A DNA stretch of 64,000 bases from positions 3,663,001-3,727,000 of the forward strand of contig CM043963.1 of NCBI GenBank assembly GCA_014529385.2, written 5' to 3'. A model generated the notes under the pieces. It saw nothing but the letters and a program-made list of their open reading frames with translations. It was not told the origin of the DNA and made no database searches. Origin of the DNA: Adiantum capillus-veneris (lineage: Eukaryota > Streptophyta > Polypodiopsida > Polypodiales > Pteridaceae). Shown piece by piece: positions 30,611-40,192 of the stretch. The first letter of the stretch is position 1, and each line of letters opens with the position of its first letter. The position numbers were made by a program, and so were the translations under genes.

Positions 30611-33448
30611 CATGTATCTAGTGTGCGTGACCATGTTGTCGCCGTAACCGAGCAGCCAAGTGTTTCTTTGTGGCATGGCCGGTTGGGACACATGAGTAAA
30701 AGAGGAATGGAAACTCTGTCTCGTTGTGGTTATTTGCCGTGTTTGAGGTATGCTGATTTTTCTCATTGTGAGCACTGTATTTACGGTAAGCACAGTCAAA
30801 CACCGCACAAAAGGTCACTTTCTTTGAAGTCTGACAGGTTAGACTTAGTGCATTCCGATGTATGTGAAATGCCACAGTTGTCCTTAGGGGGAAAGAAATA
30901 TTTTGTCTCGTTTATCGATGATGCTACACGTAAGGTGTGGGTGTATCCAATACGTGCTAAAAGCGATGTTTTGGATACTTTCAAGAAGTTTCTTGCGTTT
31001 GTTGAGAATCAAACTGACAAGAAGCTTAGATCTTTGCGCTCAGACAATGGGGGGGAGTATGTATCAAAAGCATTTATTGACTTTTGTGCTACTAAAGGTA
31101 TTAAAAGAGAGCTCACGGCTCCTTTTAATCCCTCTCAAAATGGAGTTGCAGAGAGGTTGAACCGGACTATCCAAGAGAAAGTTCGGAGTATGTTGTCACA
31201 TGCTGCATTACCTCATGGTTTTTGGGCAGAAGCTGTGCAAACAGCTATTCACTTGATTAATCGCTCACCTAGCAAGACTTTGGGTGGAAAGGTGCCTGAG
31301 GAGGTGTGGTCTGGCAAGCCACCCTCATATGCACATTTAAGAGTGTTTGGTTGTGAGGCCTATGTTCACATCCGGAGTGAACTGCGCACCAAACTAGAAC
31401 CAAAGTCTCATAAATGCATTTTCCTAGGATATGGTGAGGATGGTGAAATGGGGTATAGATTATGGGATCCCGCATTACGGAAAATCATACGCAGCAATGA
31501 TGTCATCTTCAATGAGAATTGCATGCACAAACAGCCCACAAAGGTCGAGGAAGTGCGCCGGGTTGTTTTTCGTGAAGATGTTACATATGGACAGCCAAGA
31601 AGGCCCAATGTTCAACAGCCTTTACTTGCTGAAAATGGTGCTGAAAATCAGCCATTAGCTGCTGAAAATCAGCCCCAACAAGTTGCCATTGATGCACCAC
31701 AGGTAGGGGAACAGGTTGATGCTCCTAGACCGCCCGTTGTTGCGATGCAACCGGCTGAACAGTCTGCTGTTTTTGATGGTTTACAGGCTGAAAATCCACC
31801 TGTTATGGATCATTGGGTGCGTAGGTCTACTCGGGTGACAAGGCCCCCCGATAGATATGAACCGTCTTTGGACTATGTCATGCTTACTGATTGTGGTGAG
31901 CCGTCTTGCTATAAAGAGGCTATGCAACGGGAAGACAGTAAGAAATGGTTCAAAGCAATGGTTTCGGAAATGCAGTCTTTGGAGAAAAACCATACATGGG
32001 ACTTGGTTGATTTGCCTAAAGGGCATAAGGCTCTGCCATGTAAATGGGTTTACAAGACCAAGGTCACATCTGATGCTTCTTCTAAGTACAAGGCACGTTT
32101 GGTTGCTAAAGGGTACAAGCAAAAGCATGGTGTGGATTTTCATGAGATTTTTTCTCCTGTTGTAAAGCTTACCACATTACGTCTTGTTTTAGGCCTGCTT
32201 GCTTCTGAAGATATCGAGTTAAAGCAAATGGATGTCAAAACAGCGTTTTTGCATGGCGATTTGCTTGAGATGATCTATATGATGCAGCCAGAAGGTTTTG
32301 TGTCAAAGGGGCAAGAGAAGAAAGTATGTAGACTCTTGAAGAGCTTGTATGGTTTGAAACAGTCTCCCCGTGCATGGTATCACAAGTTTGATACATTCAT
32401 GAGGTCTCAAGGATACAAAAGAAGTAATTCTGATCACTGTTTGTATATCAAAACGGCAAGTGATGGATCTCTTCTATTGTTGATTATGTATGTTGATGAC
32501 ATGCTTATTGCGGGTAAAAATGTCACGGAGTTGGATGCATTACAGCAAAGCTTAAAGAATCGCTTTGACATGAAGGATCTTGGTGATGCTAATCATATTT
32601 TGGGCATGCGTATCTCTCGGGATAGACCCAACAGGCGTCTGTATCTATCTCAACGAGATTATGTTAATAAGGTGCTACATCGTTTTCATATGGATGGGGG
32701 AAAGGCACTTGGTACTCCGCTGCCTCCATATGTAAAATTGACTGCACATGATTGCCCAAACACAGATGATATGCGGGCTGAAATGGCCAAGATTCCTTAT
32801 GCATCAGCCGTTGGCAGTTTGATGTATGCTATGGTTGCTACACGTCCGGACATTGCATTTGCGGTGGGAGTGGTAAGCAGGTACACGAGCAATCCTGGCC
32901 AAAAGCATTGGGAAGCAGTGAAGTGTATCTTGAGATACTTGAAAGGCACTAAAGACTTGTGCATTTGTTTTGGGAAGAGTGAGACATCTGTGCATGGCTT
33001 TACAGATACAGATTTTGCTGGACATCCAGATTGCAGGAAGTCTACCTCTGGATATGTGTTTACATTCACAGGAGGTGCAGTTTCTTGGATTTCTAGACTA
33101 CAAAAATGTGTTGCTTTGTCTACCACTGAGGCTGAGTATGTGGCTGCCACCGAGACATGCAAAGAAGCTTTGTGGCTCATGCGTTTGGTAGAAGAGCTTG
33201 GCATTAAGTCACCGGTTCCTGTGCTACACTGTGATAGTCAGAGTGCTATTATGCTTGCAAGGAATCCTGTTTTTCATGCCAAGACAAAGCACATAGAGGT
33301 GAAGTATCATTTTATCACGAGTGTGCTTGATGACAAGAGCATTACACTTGTCAAGGTGCACACAGATGACAACCCTGCAGATCTTTTGACCAAGAGTCTT
33401 CCAGCAGAGCGGTTTGCATATTGCCGACAGATGATGGGTGTTGGATGA
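30611..33448 (+). CDS. Copia-2 integrase, reverse transcriptase, RNase H
   Basis: Continues in the same frame after the TAG, about 945 codons to the stop. Domains in order: GAG-pre-integrase zinc site (WHGRLGHMSKRGM...CEHCIYGK); integrase core with Asp at about 30857 (HSDVCEM), Asp at about 31043 (RSDNGGEY) and Glu at about 31151 (VAERLNRT); a Pro/Gln-rich linker near 31580-31800; reverse transcriptase with KQMDVKTAFLHGDL and YVDDMLIA at about 32489; RNase H with STSGYVFTFTGG and ALSTTEAEYVAATETCKEAL. All catalytic residues of integrase and reverse transcriptase look intact. The pieces act in the particle to make and insert element DNA. Confidence 0.95.
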   Translation, partial: HVSSVRDHVVAVTEQPSVSLWHGRLGHMSKRGMETLSRCGYLPCLRYADFSHCEHCIYGKHSQTPHKRSLSLKSDRLDLVHSDVCEMPQLSLGGKKYFVSFIDDATRKVWVYPIRAKSDVLDTFKKFLAFVENQTDKKLRSLRSDNGGEYVSKAFIDFCATKGIKRELTAPFNPSQNGVAERLNRTIQEKVRSMLSHAALPHGFWAEAVQTAIHLINRSPSKTLGGKVPEEVWSGKPPSYAHLRVFGCEAYVHIRSELRTKLEPKSHKCIFLGYGEDGEMGYRLWDPALRKIIRSNDVIFNENCMHKQPTKVEEVRRVVFREDVTYGQPRRPNVQQPLLAENGAENQPLAAENQPQQVAIDAPQVGEQVDAPRPPVVAMQPAEQSAVFDGLQAENPPVMDHWVRRSTRVTRPPDRYEPSLDYVMLTDCGEPSCYKEAMQREDSKKWFKAMVSEMQSLEKNHTWDLVDLPKGHKALPCKWVYKTKVTSDASSKYKARLVAKGYKQKHGVDFHEIFSPVVKLTTLRLVLGLLASEDIELKQMDVKTAFLHGDLLEMIYMMQPEGFVSKGQEKKVCRLLKSLYGLKQSPRAWYHKFDTFMRSQGYKRSNSDHCLYIKTASDGSLLLLIMYVDDMLIAGKNVTELDALQQSLKNRFDMKDLGDANHILGMRISRDRPNRRLYLSQRDYVNKVLHRFHMDGGKALGTPLPPYVKLTAHDCPNTDDMRAEMAKIPYASAVGSLMYAMVATRPDIAFAVGVVSRYTSNPGQKHWEAVKCILRYLKGTKDLCICFGKSETSVHGFTDTDFAGHPDCRKSTSGYVFTFTGGAVSWISRLQKCVALSTTEAEYVAATETCKEALWLMRLVEELGIKSPVPVLHCDSQSAIMLARNPVFHAKTKHIEVKYHFITSVLDDKSITLVKVHTDDNPADLLTKSLPAERFAYCRQMMGVG

Positions 33449-33513
33449 GTAAGTGCATGATCAGCTGTTGTATCATAGTTAGCTGATTCTTTGATCTCCC
33501 AAGGTACATTGCC

Positions 33514-33527
33514 TTTAGGTGGGAGGT
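33514..33527 (+). other. Copia-2 polypurine tract
   Basis: TTTAGGTGGGAGGT immediately before the 3' LTR. Confidence 0.85.
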
Positions 33528-33783
33528 TGCTAGGGAATAAAGGCCTAGGTGCCTTGTACTTATAACTTATAAGTTAAAAGGACTTATAAGTGAGGGGGCC
33601 CAAGTGTGAATGGCCCCCTAGTCACTTACTCATATACTCAAAGGTGAAGCCCAAATAAAATATAACGATCTCTCTCTCTCTCTCACGTTTTCTCTGCGTG
33701 TGCTCTTTCTGCGCCAATCTCCCCTTCTCCTTCACTCTCATTCCATAGGACAGCAAGTGGGCTCTCTCTCCTGCTCCCCCACA
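33528..33783 (+). mobile_element. Copia-2 3' LTR
   Basis: 256 bp, starts TGCTAGGGAATAAAGG (one transition from the 5' LTR) and ends CCCCCACA before the CTAGG target duplication. Confidence 0.95.
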
Positions 33784-33788
33784 CTAGG

Positions 33789-33985
33789 GGGGCCACAGAG
33801 CTCTGCCTCTCTCTCCCATCTCCGGGCCAACTCCCCATGTCTTCCTTGCGACCAGCCCCACACTCTACTGCTCAACCTGCCAGTTGTACTCATTCTAGAT
33901 CCAACTTAAGCCTCAAGTCTAAGGGCCTTAAGGCCCAACCCTTGCAAGGTGCCACCATTTTAAACAGTTGAGAGCTTGCTCACAC
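33789..33985. other. No gene seen
   Basis: C/T-rich flank of Copia-2, no ORF of note; it may be the 5' untranslated part of the LINE-like element to the right. Confidence 0.35.
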
Positions 33986-34730
33986 AGTGAGAAGCTCCTT
34001 TCACTTCGGAAGTACCAAGGGCTCTTTTGCACATGGGAGACCCTCAAGCTACAATGCAACACGGAGGTTCATTCACCCCTATCAAACCGACGAGGCTTTT
34101 CGTGCCCACCCCACGAGTGGACCCAACGGATCGCCTTCAAGCAAAAATACGAGAGCTCAAGGACGAAAACGTGGAACTCAAGGTGCGCCTTGCCGCCCTC
34201 GAGTCTCTCCTCCTTGGAGTCTCAGAAGCCAACCGACAATAGCCACCTCCTTGTCAAAGCTAAAGAAGTTTAGCACGCACTCGCTGCAAGCGTGGTCAAT
34301 CTTACCACCCAAGACCATGAACCGTCTCCTCCAAGGTAGAAGAATGCATGCGAGAACGCCGTCAATGGAAAGGACTGGCTCTCTTCGTTCGCATCGGCAG
34401 TTTGCCTTCTACTTGCTGGGGAGGAGGACGACTGCACTTCGACTCTAGTCAAGCTCAACTAAGCTATCCATCCAACCGAATTCAACCTTAACACCATCGA
34501 GAAGGTTCACCGTGACAGCCGCACCAACCAAGGCATTCTTGTCTTCAAAACTAAAGAGGCGCGCATCTCGCTTCTACAACAAGCACAACTCCTCAAGGAC
34601 ACCAAAGTCTAAATTAGTGAGGCCAAACTCAAAGTCAAAAAGCAAGAGCTTCAACACAGACGAGAAGCACGACCGCATGCAAATGGGCCGTCTATAGAGG
34701 TGGCAAGGCTATCATTGAAGAGTTTCGGGT
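33986..34730 (+). pseudogene. LINE ORF1-like fragment (coiled coil)
   Basis: Around 34027-34242 the frame gives a coiled coil: DRLQAKIRELKDENVELKVR followed by LAALESLLLG. After frameshifts, 34480-34640 gives NQGILVFKTKEARISLLQQA, then KLKVKKQELQHRREARPH, which resembles the RNA-binding C-terminal half of LINE ORF1 proteins. There is no endonuclease or polymerase between this and the LINE-type 3' end at 34866, so the copy may be an ORF1-only derivative or an internally deleted LINE. Low certainty for the exact family. Confidence 0.45.
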
Positions 34731-34766
34731 TCCAAAAACCCCCAAACCACCATCCCCTACCCACCT

Positions 34767-34784
34767 CCCCCCCCCCCCCCCCCC
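34767..34784. repeat. Poly-C run
   Basis: About 18 consecutive C on the plus strand following a Pro-rich coding-like stretch. Confidence 0.95.
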
Positions 34785-34865
34785 TTCTTGAGTGACATAT
34801 GTCACAATTTCGTTGTATCCAGATTTTCATACATTCTTTTAAAAAGTCTCGCTATGTATGTTCTT

Positions 34866-34906
34866 TTGGTCCCATAGGTCATATTTGACCTCCGAGGACG
34901 ATAGTA

Positions 34907-34981
<75 letters not shown>
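34866..34981 (+). repeat. LINE 3' end with (CT)n tail
   Basis: TTTTGGTCCCATAGGTCAT...CTCCGAGGACGATAGTAAAG matches the LINE 3' end at 28437-28478, and is followed by a CT run of about 36 units (34910-34981). The shared end and the different simple-repeat tail are seen directly; that it terminates the ORF1-like fragment is inference. Confidence 0.6.
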
Positions 34982-34983
<2 letters not shown>

Positions 34984-35292
34984 GGGAGATGAGATGCCCA
35001 CAATTGAGGAAGGTGCTTCACAGCATTGACGGAGACTACAACGGAGGATTAGAGCCATACTATCTCGACATCTAGCATACAGATGAGGATGGGTTCATCC
35101 CCCATTATATCATCCACTTGTATTGGGCACCCATCGCATTAGTGGCCACACATATCCCACACGATTCCAGCTAGTAGCACTTCTAGATTCATTTTAGTGT
35201 CTCTTTTTTGTACCCAGACATGGTATCAGATCAACAATTTGTAACGGATTGGTCTCGTAGGATATTTTGGCCTTTTTGAAGAATACGTTAAT

Positions 35293-35298
<6 letters not shown>
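34982..35298. other. No gene; possible second repeat-tailed LINE 3' end
   Basis: Non-coding sequence ending GAAGAATACGTTAATATATC and then running into a CT tract. By analogy with 28437 and 34866 this may be another truncated LINE 3' end, but the GAGGACG block is not present. Confidence 0.3.
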
Positions 35299-35388
<90 letters not shown>

Positions 35389-35390
35389 AC
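35299..35390. repeat. (CT)n(AC)n microsatellite
   Basis: About 33 CT units followed by about 13 AC units. A separate AC run of about 16 units is at 35478-35510. Confidence 0.95.
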
Positions 35391-35473
35391 GTGTTTGAAA
35401 CACGAAACGGGAATCCGGAATAAGAAACTAGGATGGGAACAAGGACCTGAAAATGGCCATTCCCTGTAACTAT

Positions 35474-35512
<39 letters not shown>

Positions 35513-35551
35513 TAGGACGAGGAGGGATCAAAATGCAGTCAAGAATAGCTC

Positions 35552-36796
35552 TGTCACGCGACACATCCAACCCTATGTGTCCGTGGACAAGCTACAGTAC
35601 GACAAGGGTTTAGTCAATCCAGTCAGTCTAGATTTAGAAGTGATCTAGCACTTTTGTGAGTCTATTCGAAGACCGTGCATGCCCAGTCACTTAGTATAGA
35701 TGCATATCCTCTGGTTGCACACAACATGATCATAAGCATTCCCATCAGAATCCATCAGAATCAGTCAGGGAAATTTTCCAGTGATTTTAGCCTATTTTCC
35801 CTATTTTTGACATTTTTCACTTATTAATTTAAGTGACTTTCCAACAAAAGTAGGTAGGTAAATTTGGGTAAGAAAATATATAAGCAAACCAAAGTTAGCA
35901 CTAAATGGCAAAAGAGGCAGCAGGAGCTCCACCGCTCAACAGGCAACTTCTCAACAAGAACTCCTTGGGGCAATTCTCTCAAGCAAGATCCCCCATTGTC
36001 CTAGCGTTTTTCATCAACACCAGCATGGTGTTTTCCTCAGCAATCCCATCGCCAAGAAGACCTCAGCACTAGCGTTTTGCATCAGCAACCACCGCGGCAG
36101 ATGTTTCTACAGCTAGCGTTTTTGAAGAAGCTGCCTCCCTAGCGTTTTTGGTTTACAACATCCCAACGTTTTTGGTTTCAACCTCAGCCTTGCAGATCCG
36201 GCACATGCATTGATTTGCAGCCCTAAAGACCAACAAGAACCAGCCCTAAAAAGGTAGCAGATTCAGCCCCAAAAAGACCTCAGTTTTCAGCCTTGAAGAT
36301 CATCAGTTTTCAGCCCTAAACTTGCAGATTTTCAGCGTCAAAGACCCACAGAAAACAGTCCCCAAATCAGTGTTTTGGATAGCCCATAGCGTTTTTGGAC
36401 AGCAGTAGAAAGATTGCAGATTTCAGCCCTTAGGTCGACTTCATCATCACCATCGTCATCGCCGACATAGCCTAGACTTGCATCAATCACATGCATTCCC
36501 ATTGTACCAAATTGTGCAATCATAAGTAGACCACTCTCGCCGACGAGAGTGGAGCCTTCGGAGGAGGGTTTTACGTCGTCTCTGGTGTCATATCTATCTT
36601 CTCTCTCTATCTCTCAGTCTCATACACATGCATGCACAGTGTCCATTCACTTCATTTGTGATCATAGCATTCTCTCATTAAGAACGGAAGGCTCTACCTT
36701 CCATAAGAACAAAAGGAACCTTGAGCACAGCTCGGAGCACAGCTCGGAGCACTCATCTTGAGCAAAGCGCAAACATTCATTCCGCTGCACCTAACA
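35552..36796 (+). mobile_element. Solo LTR A, gypsy family X
   Basis: 1245-bp LTR starting TGTCACGCGACACATCC and ending GCACCTAACA. An exact 5-bp target duplication AGCTC flanks it (35547-35551 and 36797-36801). No internal region remains, so it arose by LTR-LTR recombination. A TATATAAG box is near 35877, and GCGTTTTT/CAGCC-type repeats fill 35990-36400. The hairpin CCACTCTCG-CCGA-CGAGAGTGG is at 36531-36552. Confidence 0.95.
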
Positions 36797-37665
36797 AGCT
36801 CCCACGCTTACAAGAGAAAGCAAATGGAGTGGGCTTCACATAAAACTGACATACGTGTTGGAGAAGATGGAGAAACACCTTGCAAGCCAAAAAGGATATA
36901 GCCGCTGGCAGGAAGAGTGCTACATTCCGAAATCAAGAAGCTACAAATCGCGAGAGACAAAATCAAGAGGGCAGAATTAGCAATCGTCAAGGACCCCAAT
37001 CTTGAGGGGCTCAAAGAGCGACTCAAGAAAGGTTGGGAGATAGTGGTAAAGAAAGAGATGAAGGTGGAGTTGGAGGCGAATAAGACGGAATGGGTAAAGG
37101 TGGTAAGGAGCAAAGTTAAGACAGGCAAAAGAGAGGAAGCACATGAGGACGAGTGGTTCAAAGCCATATTGGAGGAAGAAAAGATGTGACAAGCACGGCG
37201 CCTTAATGTACGTGTAAATAGGCATGGGAAAATGGAGTACACAATTGAAGGATGCCAAGAAATTACACAGTACATTGGGGTTTAAAGAAGGGATTCTCAG
37301 ACATGGTAATCAAGGGCAAATGCAAGCGAGGGAAGGCCATCGATCCTACAATTAGGCATATGGAGAATAGAAGGGACTTCATGAAAAAGAATAGAGATCT
37401 AGTTGCGAGAAAATTTTACTTTGACTTGACAAGAGCACAAATGGAGAGAAGGAAAGAACTCATGCCCCAAATCAAGCAACAAAGACAAGAGGGGAAGGAA
37501 GCATTCTTCTGCAATGGTCAAATAGAGGAAAAGAGGGGAGTATTAAAAATCACCCTCGAGGTGCTATCAACTAGGATTCTACAGAATTCATCGACGGGAG
37601 AGAGTCATCTTAGTCGTGGATTTCAATGGGTTTCCCCAAGGCCCCTCTTTCCCTCAGAGTGCTGA
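36797..37665 (+). pseudogene. LINE ORF1-like fragment
   Basis: Plus-strand fragments at 36917-37189 and 37252-37665. The first is Lys/Glu-rich and coiled-coil-like (SEIKKLQIARDKIKRAELAI; VVKKEMKVELEANKTEWVKV). The second has HMENRRDFMKKNRDLVARKF, then FDLTRAQMERRKELMPQIKQ and QRQEGKEAFF. This order of conserved blocks resembles the C-terminal RNA-binding half of L1-type ORF1 proteins (the 'ERR.EL.P...A..EGK.A' pattern). The neighbouring 33986 fragment has related features. Stops at 37190 and frame changes make it a dead copy. Its right end abuts an LTR remnant. Confidence 0.5.
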
Positions 37666-37893
37666 CGAGCAATTGAGCAGAGAGCGCCCACGGAAGTTGT
37701 AACTTCGCTCAAGCATTAATATAAAAATAAATACCGAAAGGGGCACCAGATTTTGGGGCCAATACCTCTAGGCACGAGACTACGCTGGGCCGTATTGACT
37801 ATTTTAAGAGTGTGATAAAATTGTGAAGTATTTCAAGTAATTCTCCAGTGTGTCGCAGCCGATTTCTGACTTGGGGTGTCCAAGTCTGTAACA
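37666..37893 (+). mobile_element. Family Z 5' LTR remnant (3' end only)
   Basis: Contains AATAAATACCGAAAGGGGC and TTGGGGCCAATACC, blocks also found in the solo LTR at 53531-54338 and inverted in the LTR pair at 60353/62950. It ends ...CTGTAACA one base before a primer site. The upstream part of the LTR is missing, replaced by the LINE fragment. Confidence 0.6.
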
Positions 37894-37894
37894 G

Positions 37895-37906
37895 TGGTAT
37901 CAAAGC
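37895..37906 (+). other. Primer binding site, tRNA-Met type
   Basis: TGGTATCAAAGC, one mismatch from the consensus TGGTATCAGAGC, directly after the LTR end. Confidence 0.75.
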
Positions 37907-38096
37907 TTCAGGCATGTGCTTTTATCAAAGTATACCGGTCCTCTAAAGTTTACTGGAAATTATATTAAAGAATCTTGGTGCCTTGACCCCGGACTTAATA
38001 GCCACTCCCACCCTTACTTCATCGCGCATCAGGTGCGCTCCCATCTTCATCGCTCTATCTTACACGACATAAGCCATAAACAACCCCAGATTACAC

Positions 38097-38591
38097 ATGG
38101 ATTCAAGTGATGAATCCTGCAAGAATCAAACAAACCCACCCGACATTTCTGGATCGGGCGAAAATATGGGAAATTCAAATGGGCAATCGGAAGAAGAGTA
38201 CGGGCCTCCACGACCTACGGAGTATGAACGAATGGAGATGCAACATCAACAGCAGGTTGATGCCTATGCCAAGCAGGTGCTACAGTATTTGAAGGATCCC
38301 CAACACGCGAAATTTTTAAGCCGCCACTCGATTGATGAGGTGGATTCCCGATGGCGTACGGCCATAGATTCACCATTAAAGTCCGCATTCAAGGAACCAC
38401 ATGTTCCGCGGATGTACACTGAAGATGAACTTGATGATGTGATTGAACGACGAGTCAACCAAATATCGAAGACCACGAAGCCTCCAAAGAGACGCAGCAA
38501 GGGAACAGATTACCCTGGTTATTTGGGTCGTCAGTCTTCTTTTGCTAATGCACGAAAACAAAAGAAGTGTGTGTCTAGTTCATCCTCATTT
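38097..38591 (+). pseudogene. Family Z gag, N-terminal part
   Basis: ORF from ATG 38097 (MDSSDESCKNQTNPPDISGS). It is acidic and Ser/Gln-rich at first, then has YERMEMQHQQQVDAYAKQVL and KPPKRRSKG. No standard domain is recognised, but it lies about 190 bp after a primer site, where gag starts. The reading frame runs into the family-X LTR at 38592; the last codons of the open frame belong to that LTR. I infer that the rest of this gag, including its zinc knuckle, is at 59113 onward. Confidence 0.6.
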
Positions 38592-39758
38592 TGTCACGTG
38601 ACACATCCAACCCTATGTGTCCGTGGACAAGCTACAGCATGAACAGGGTTCAGTCAGTCAAGTCAGTCTAGAATAGGAAGTATCTGGCACTTTTGTCAGT
38701 CCGTTTGCAGACCGTGCATGCCCAGGCACTTAGAGTAGATGCATATCCTCTGGTTGCACACAGCATGATCATCAGCATTACCATCAGAATCCAACAAAAT
38801 CCATCAGGAGCGTTTTCCAGTGCATTAAACCTATTTTCCCTATTTTTGACATTTTTCACTTATTATTTTAAGTGACTTTTGTTGGGAGCTGGGTAGGGCA
38901 ATTTTGCTAAAGTTATATATAAGCAAACCTAAGATTAGGCAAATTGAGCAGAAGAGAAGGAGAACACAGGCACAAGTGCAACAGGTTCCCCCTCTCTCTC
39001 TCAAGCAAGACTTCCCCCTTGGGTGGCGTTTTTCCCCAGCAATTCCAGTGTTTTACGTGGCGTTTTCAGCAGCTAGCTTCATCGCCAATAGCCTCAGCCT
39101 TTACAGCGTTTTCAGCCAGCCTTTACAGCGTTTTTCAGCCCTCTGCACATGGCATTTTCAGCCAGCCTGTACAGCGTTTTACAGCCCTCTGCACATAGCG
39201 TTTTCAGCCAGCCTATTCAGCGTTTGTCAGCCCCAACAGGCAGCGTTTTCAGCAGCAGTTCCAAAGCCATAAGATGGTGTTACTTTCAGCAGCAAACAGG
39301 CCAAAACAGCCAGCAAAGATCAGCGTTTTCATACCACAGCCATTAGCGTTTTTGGGGACCTAGCCGTCATCAAGAGTTTCAGCCTTCAAGTCCACAACCA
39401 CAGGTAGCAAGTCGAGTCGTCGCCGTCGTCGCCGTCGTCTCCACACATTGCATCATAGCTCTCAAGTTTGCATCAAAGTCTTGTACCGGTTTGTGCAATC
39501 AATAGTAGACCACTCTCACCATCGAGAGTGGGGCCTTTGAAGGAGGATTTTACAACTCCCTGGTGTCGTATTCTCTTCTCTCTCTTCTCTCAGTCTCATG
39601 CACCTTCTCGCACAATGTCTATTCATTTTGTTGTGATCACTTGCACTCTCTCATTAAAGCACGGAAGGCTCTCCCTTCCATAAGAAAAAGGAACCTTGAG
39701 CACAGTTCGTAGCACTCATCTTGAGCAAAGTTCAACATTCATTCCAATGCACCTTACC
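38592..39758 (+). mobile_element. LTR B: 5' LTR of outer family-X gypsy element
   Basis: Starts TGTCACGTGACACATCC, ends GCACCTTACC next to a primer site. TATATATAAG box at about 38914. At least ten GCGTTT-containing repeats lie between 39027 and 39353. The hairpin is at 39510-39531 with an altered loop. About 1167 bp. It interrupts the family Z gag. Confidence 0.93.
38914..38922 (+). promoter_or_regulatory. Family-X LTR TATA box
   Basis: TATATATAAG followed by CAAACC; the same box occurs in all X LTRs (about 35877, 57533 and 58398 plus; 43793, 46466 and 53331 minus), which supports a role as the element promoter. Confidence 0.6.
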
Positions 39759-39759
39759 T

Positions 39760-39771
39760 TGGTATCAGAGC
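39760..39771 (+). other. Outer element primer binding site
   Basis: TGGTATCAGAGC, perfect tRNA-Met type site one base after LTR B. Confidence 0.93.
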
Positions 39772-40192
39772 TTTAGCAGTGTTCGGTATCACTCAAGGAA
39801 AGAACCACAAGAACAACAAGTTTTTTTTTTGCTTGTTGCGGTCGCACGTAACCCAAGACCTCTTGGGCGTGTCGATTCCTAATCGTGTTTTTGAAGAGTG
39901 ACAGGAAACCCAAGAAAGAAGGGCTTGTCTAGCCTCCCCTTGTGCCTCTTTTCACTCATTGAGAACGGACCGTGCACTTAGCGGCCGGCCAATCGACGTG
40001 AGGTGGGAAAAAGCAACCTTGGTGTGAGCGCAACGCTGCCAAGGGGTGCGCCCGCGGGAAAGAGCAGAACTCGGGTGAAGAGAAGATCCTTCTCTAACAC
40101 AGATTGCAAGCGAAAGAAGAACCTCAAGAACCTCAAGACCCTCAAGAACCTCAAGAACTCAAGACCCTCAAGAACCCAAGACCCACAAGACA
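39772..40192 (+). other. Outer family-X element leader
   Basis: Non-coding leader similar over its length to the inverse complement of 52005-52413, the leader of the inner element. It includes a run of AACCTCAAG/ACCCTCAAG repeats at 40115-40180. It should lead to a gag ATG but is cut off by the hAT sequence. Confidence 0.85.

Larger units (their letters stand above)
28537..33783 (+). mobile_element. Copia-2: nearly intact Ty1/copia element
   Basis: 5247 bp. The LTRs are 256 bp each (28537-28792 and 33528-33783) and nearly identical. The exact 5-bp target duplication CTAGG is at 28532-28536 and 33784-33788. The tRNA-Met primer site (28795-28806) and a polypurine tract (33514-33527) are in place. 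One reading frame from 29348 to 33448 encodes gag, protease, integrase, reverse transcriptase and RNase H, broken only by a single TAG at 30608-30610. The insertion is young and nearly autonomous. It landed just beside the tail of the LINE at 27490-28500. Confidence 0.96.

Noticed and set aside
30600-30620. Programmed read-through of the TAG in Copia-2
   Set aside because: The bases after the stop (CATGTA) do not match the known CARYYA read-through context, no structure is evident, and the position after the protease is unusual. A plain nonsense mutation is simpler.
36797-37665. Internal region of the family-X element belonging to LTR A
   Set aside because: LTR A has matching AGCTC duplications on both sides, so it is solo; the adjacent sequence is LINE-like and older flank.
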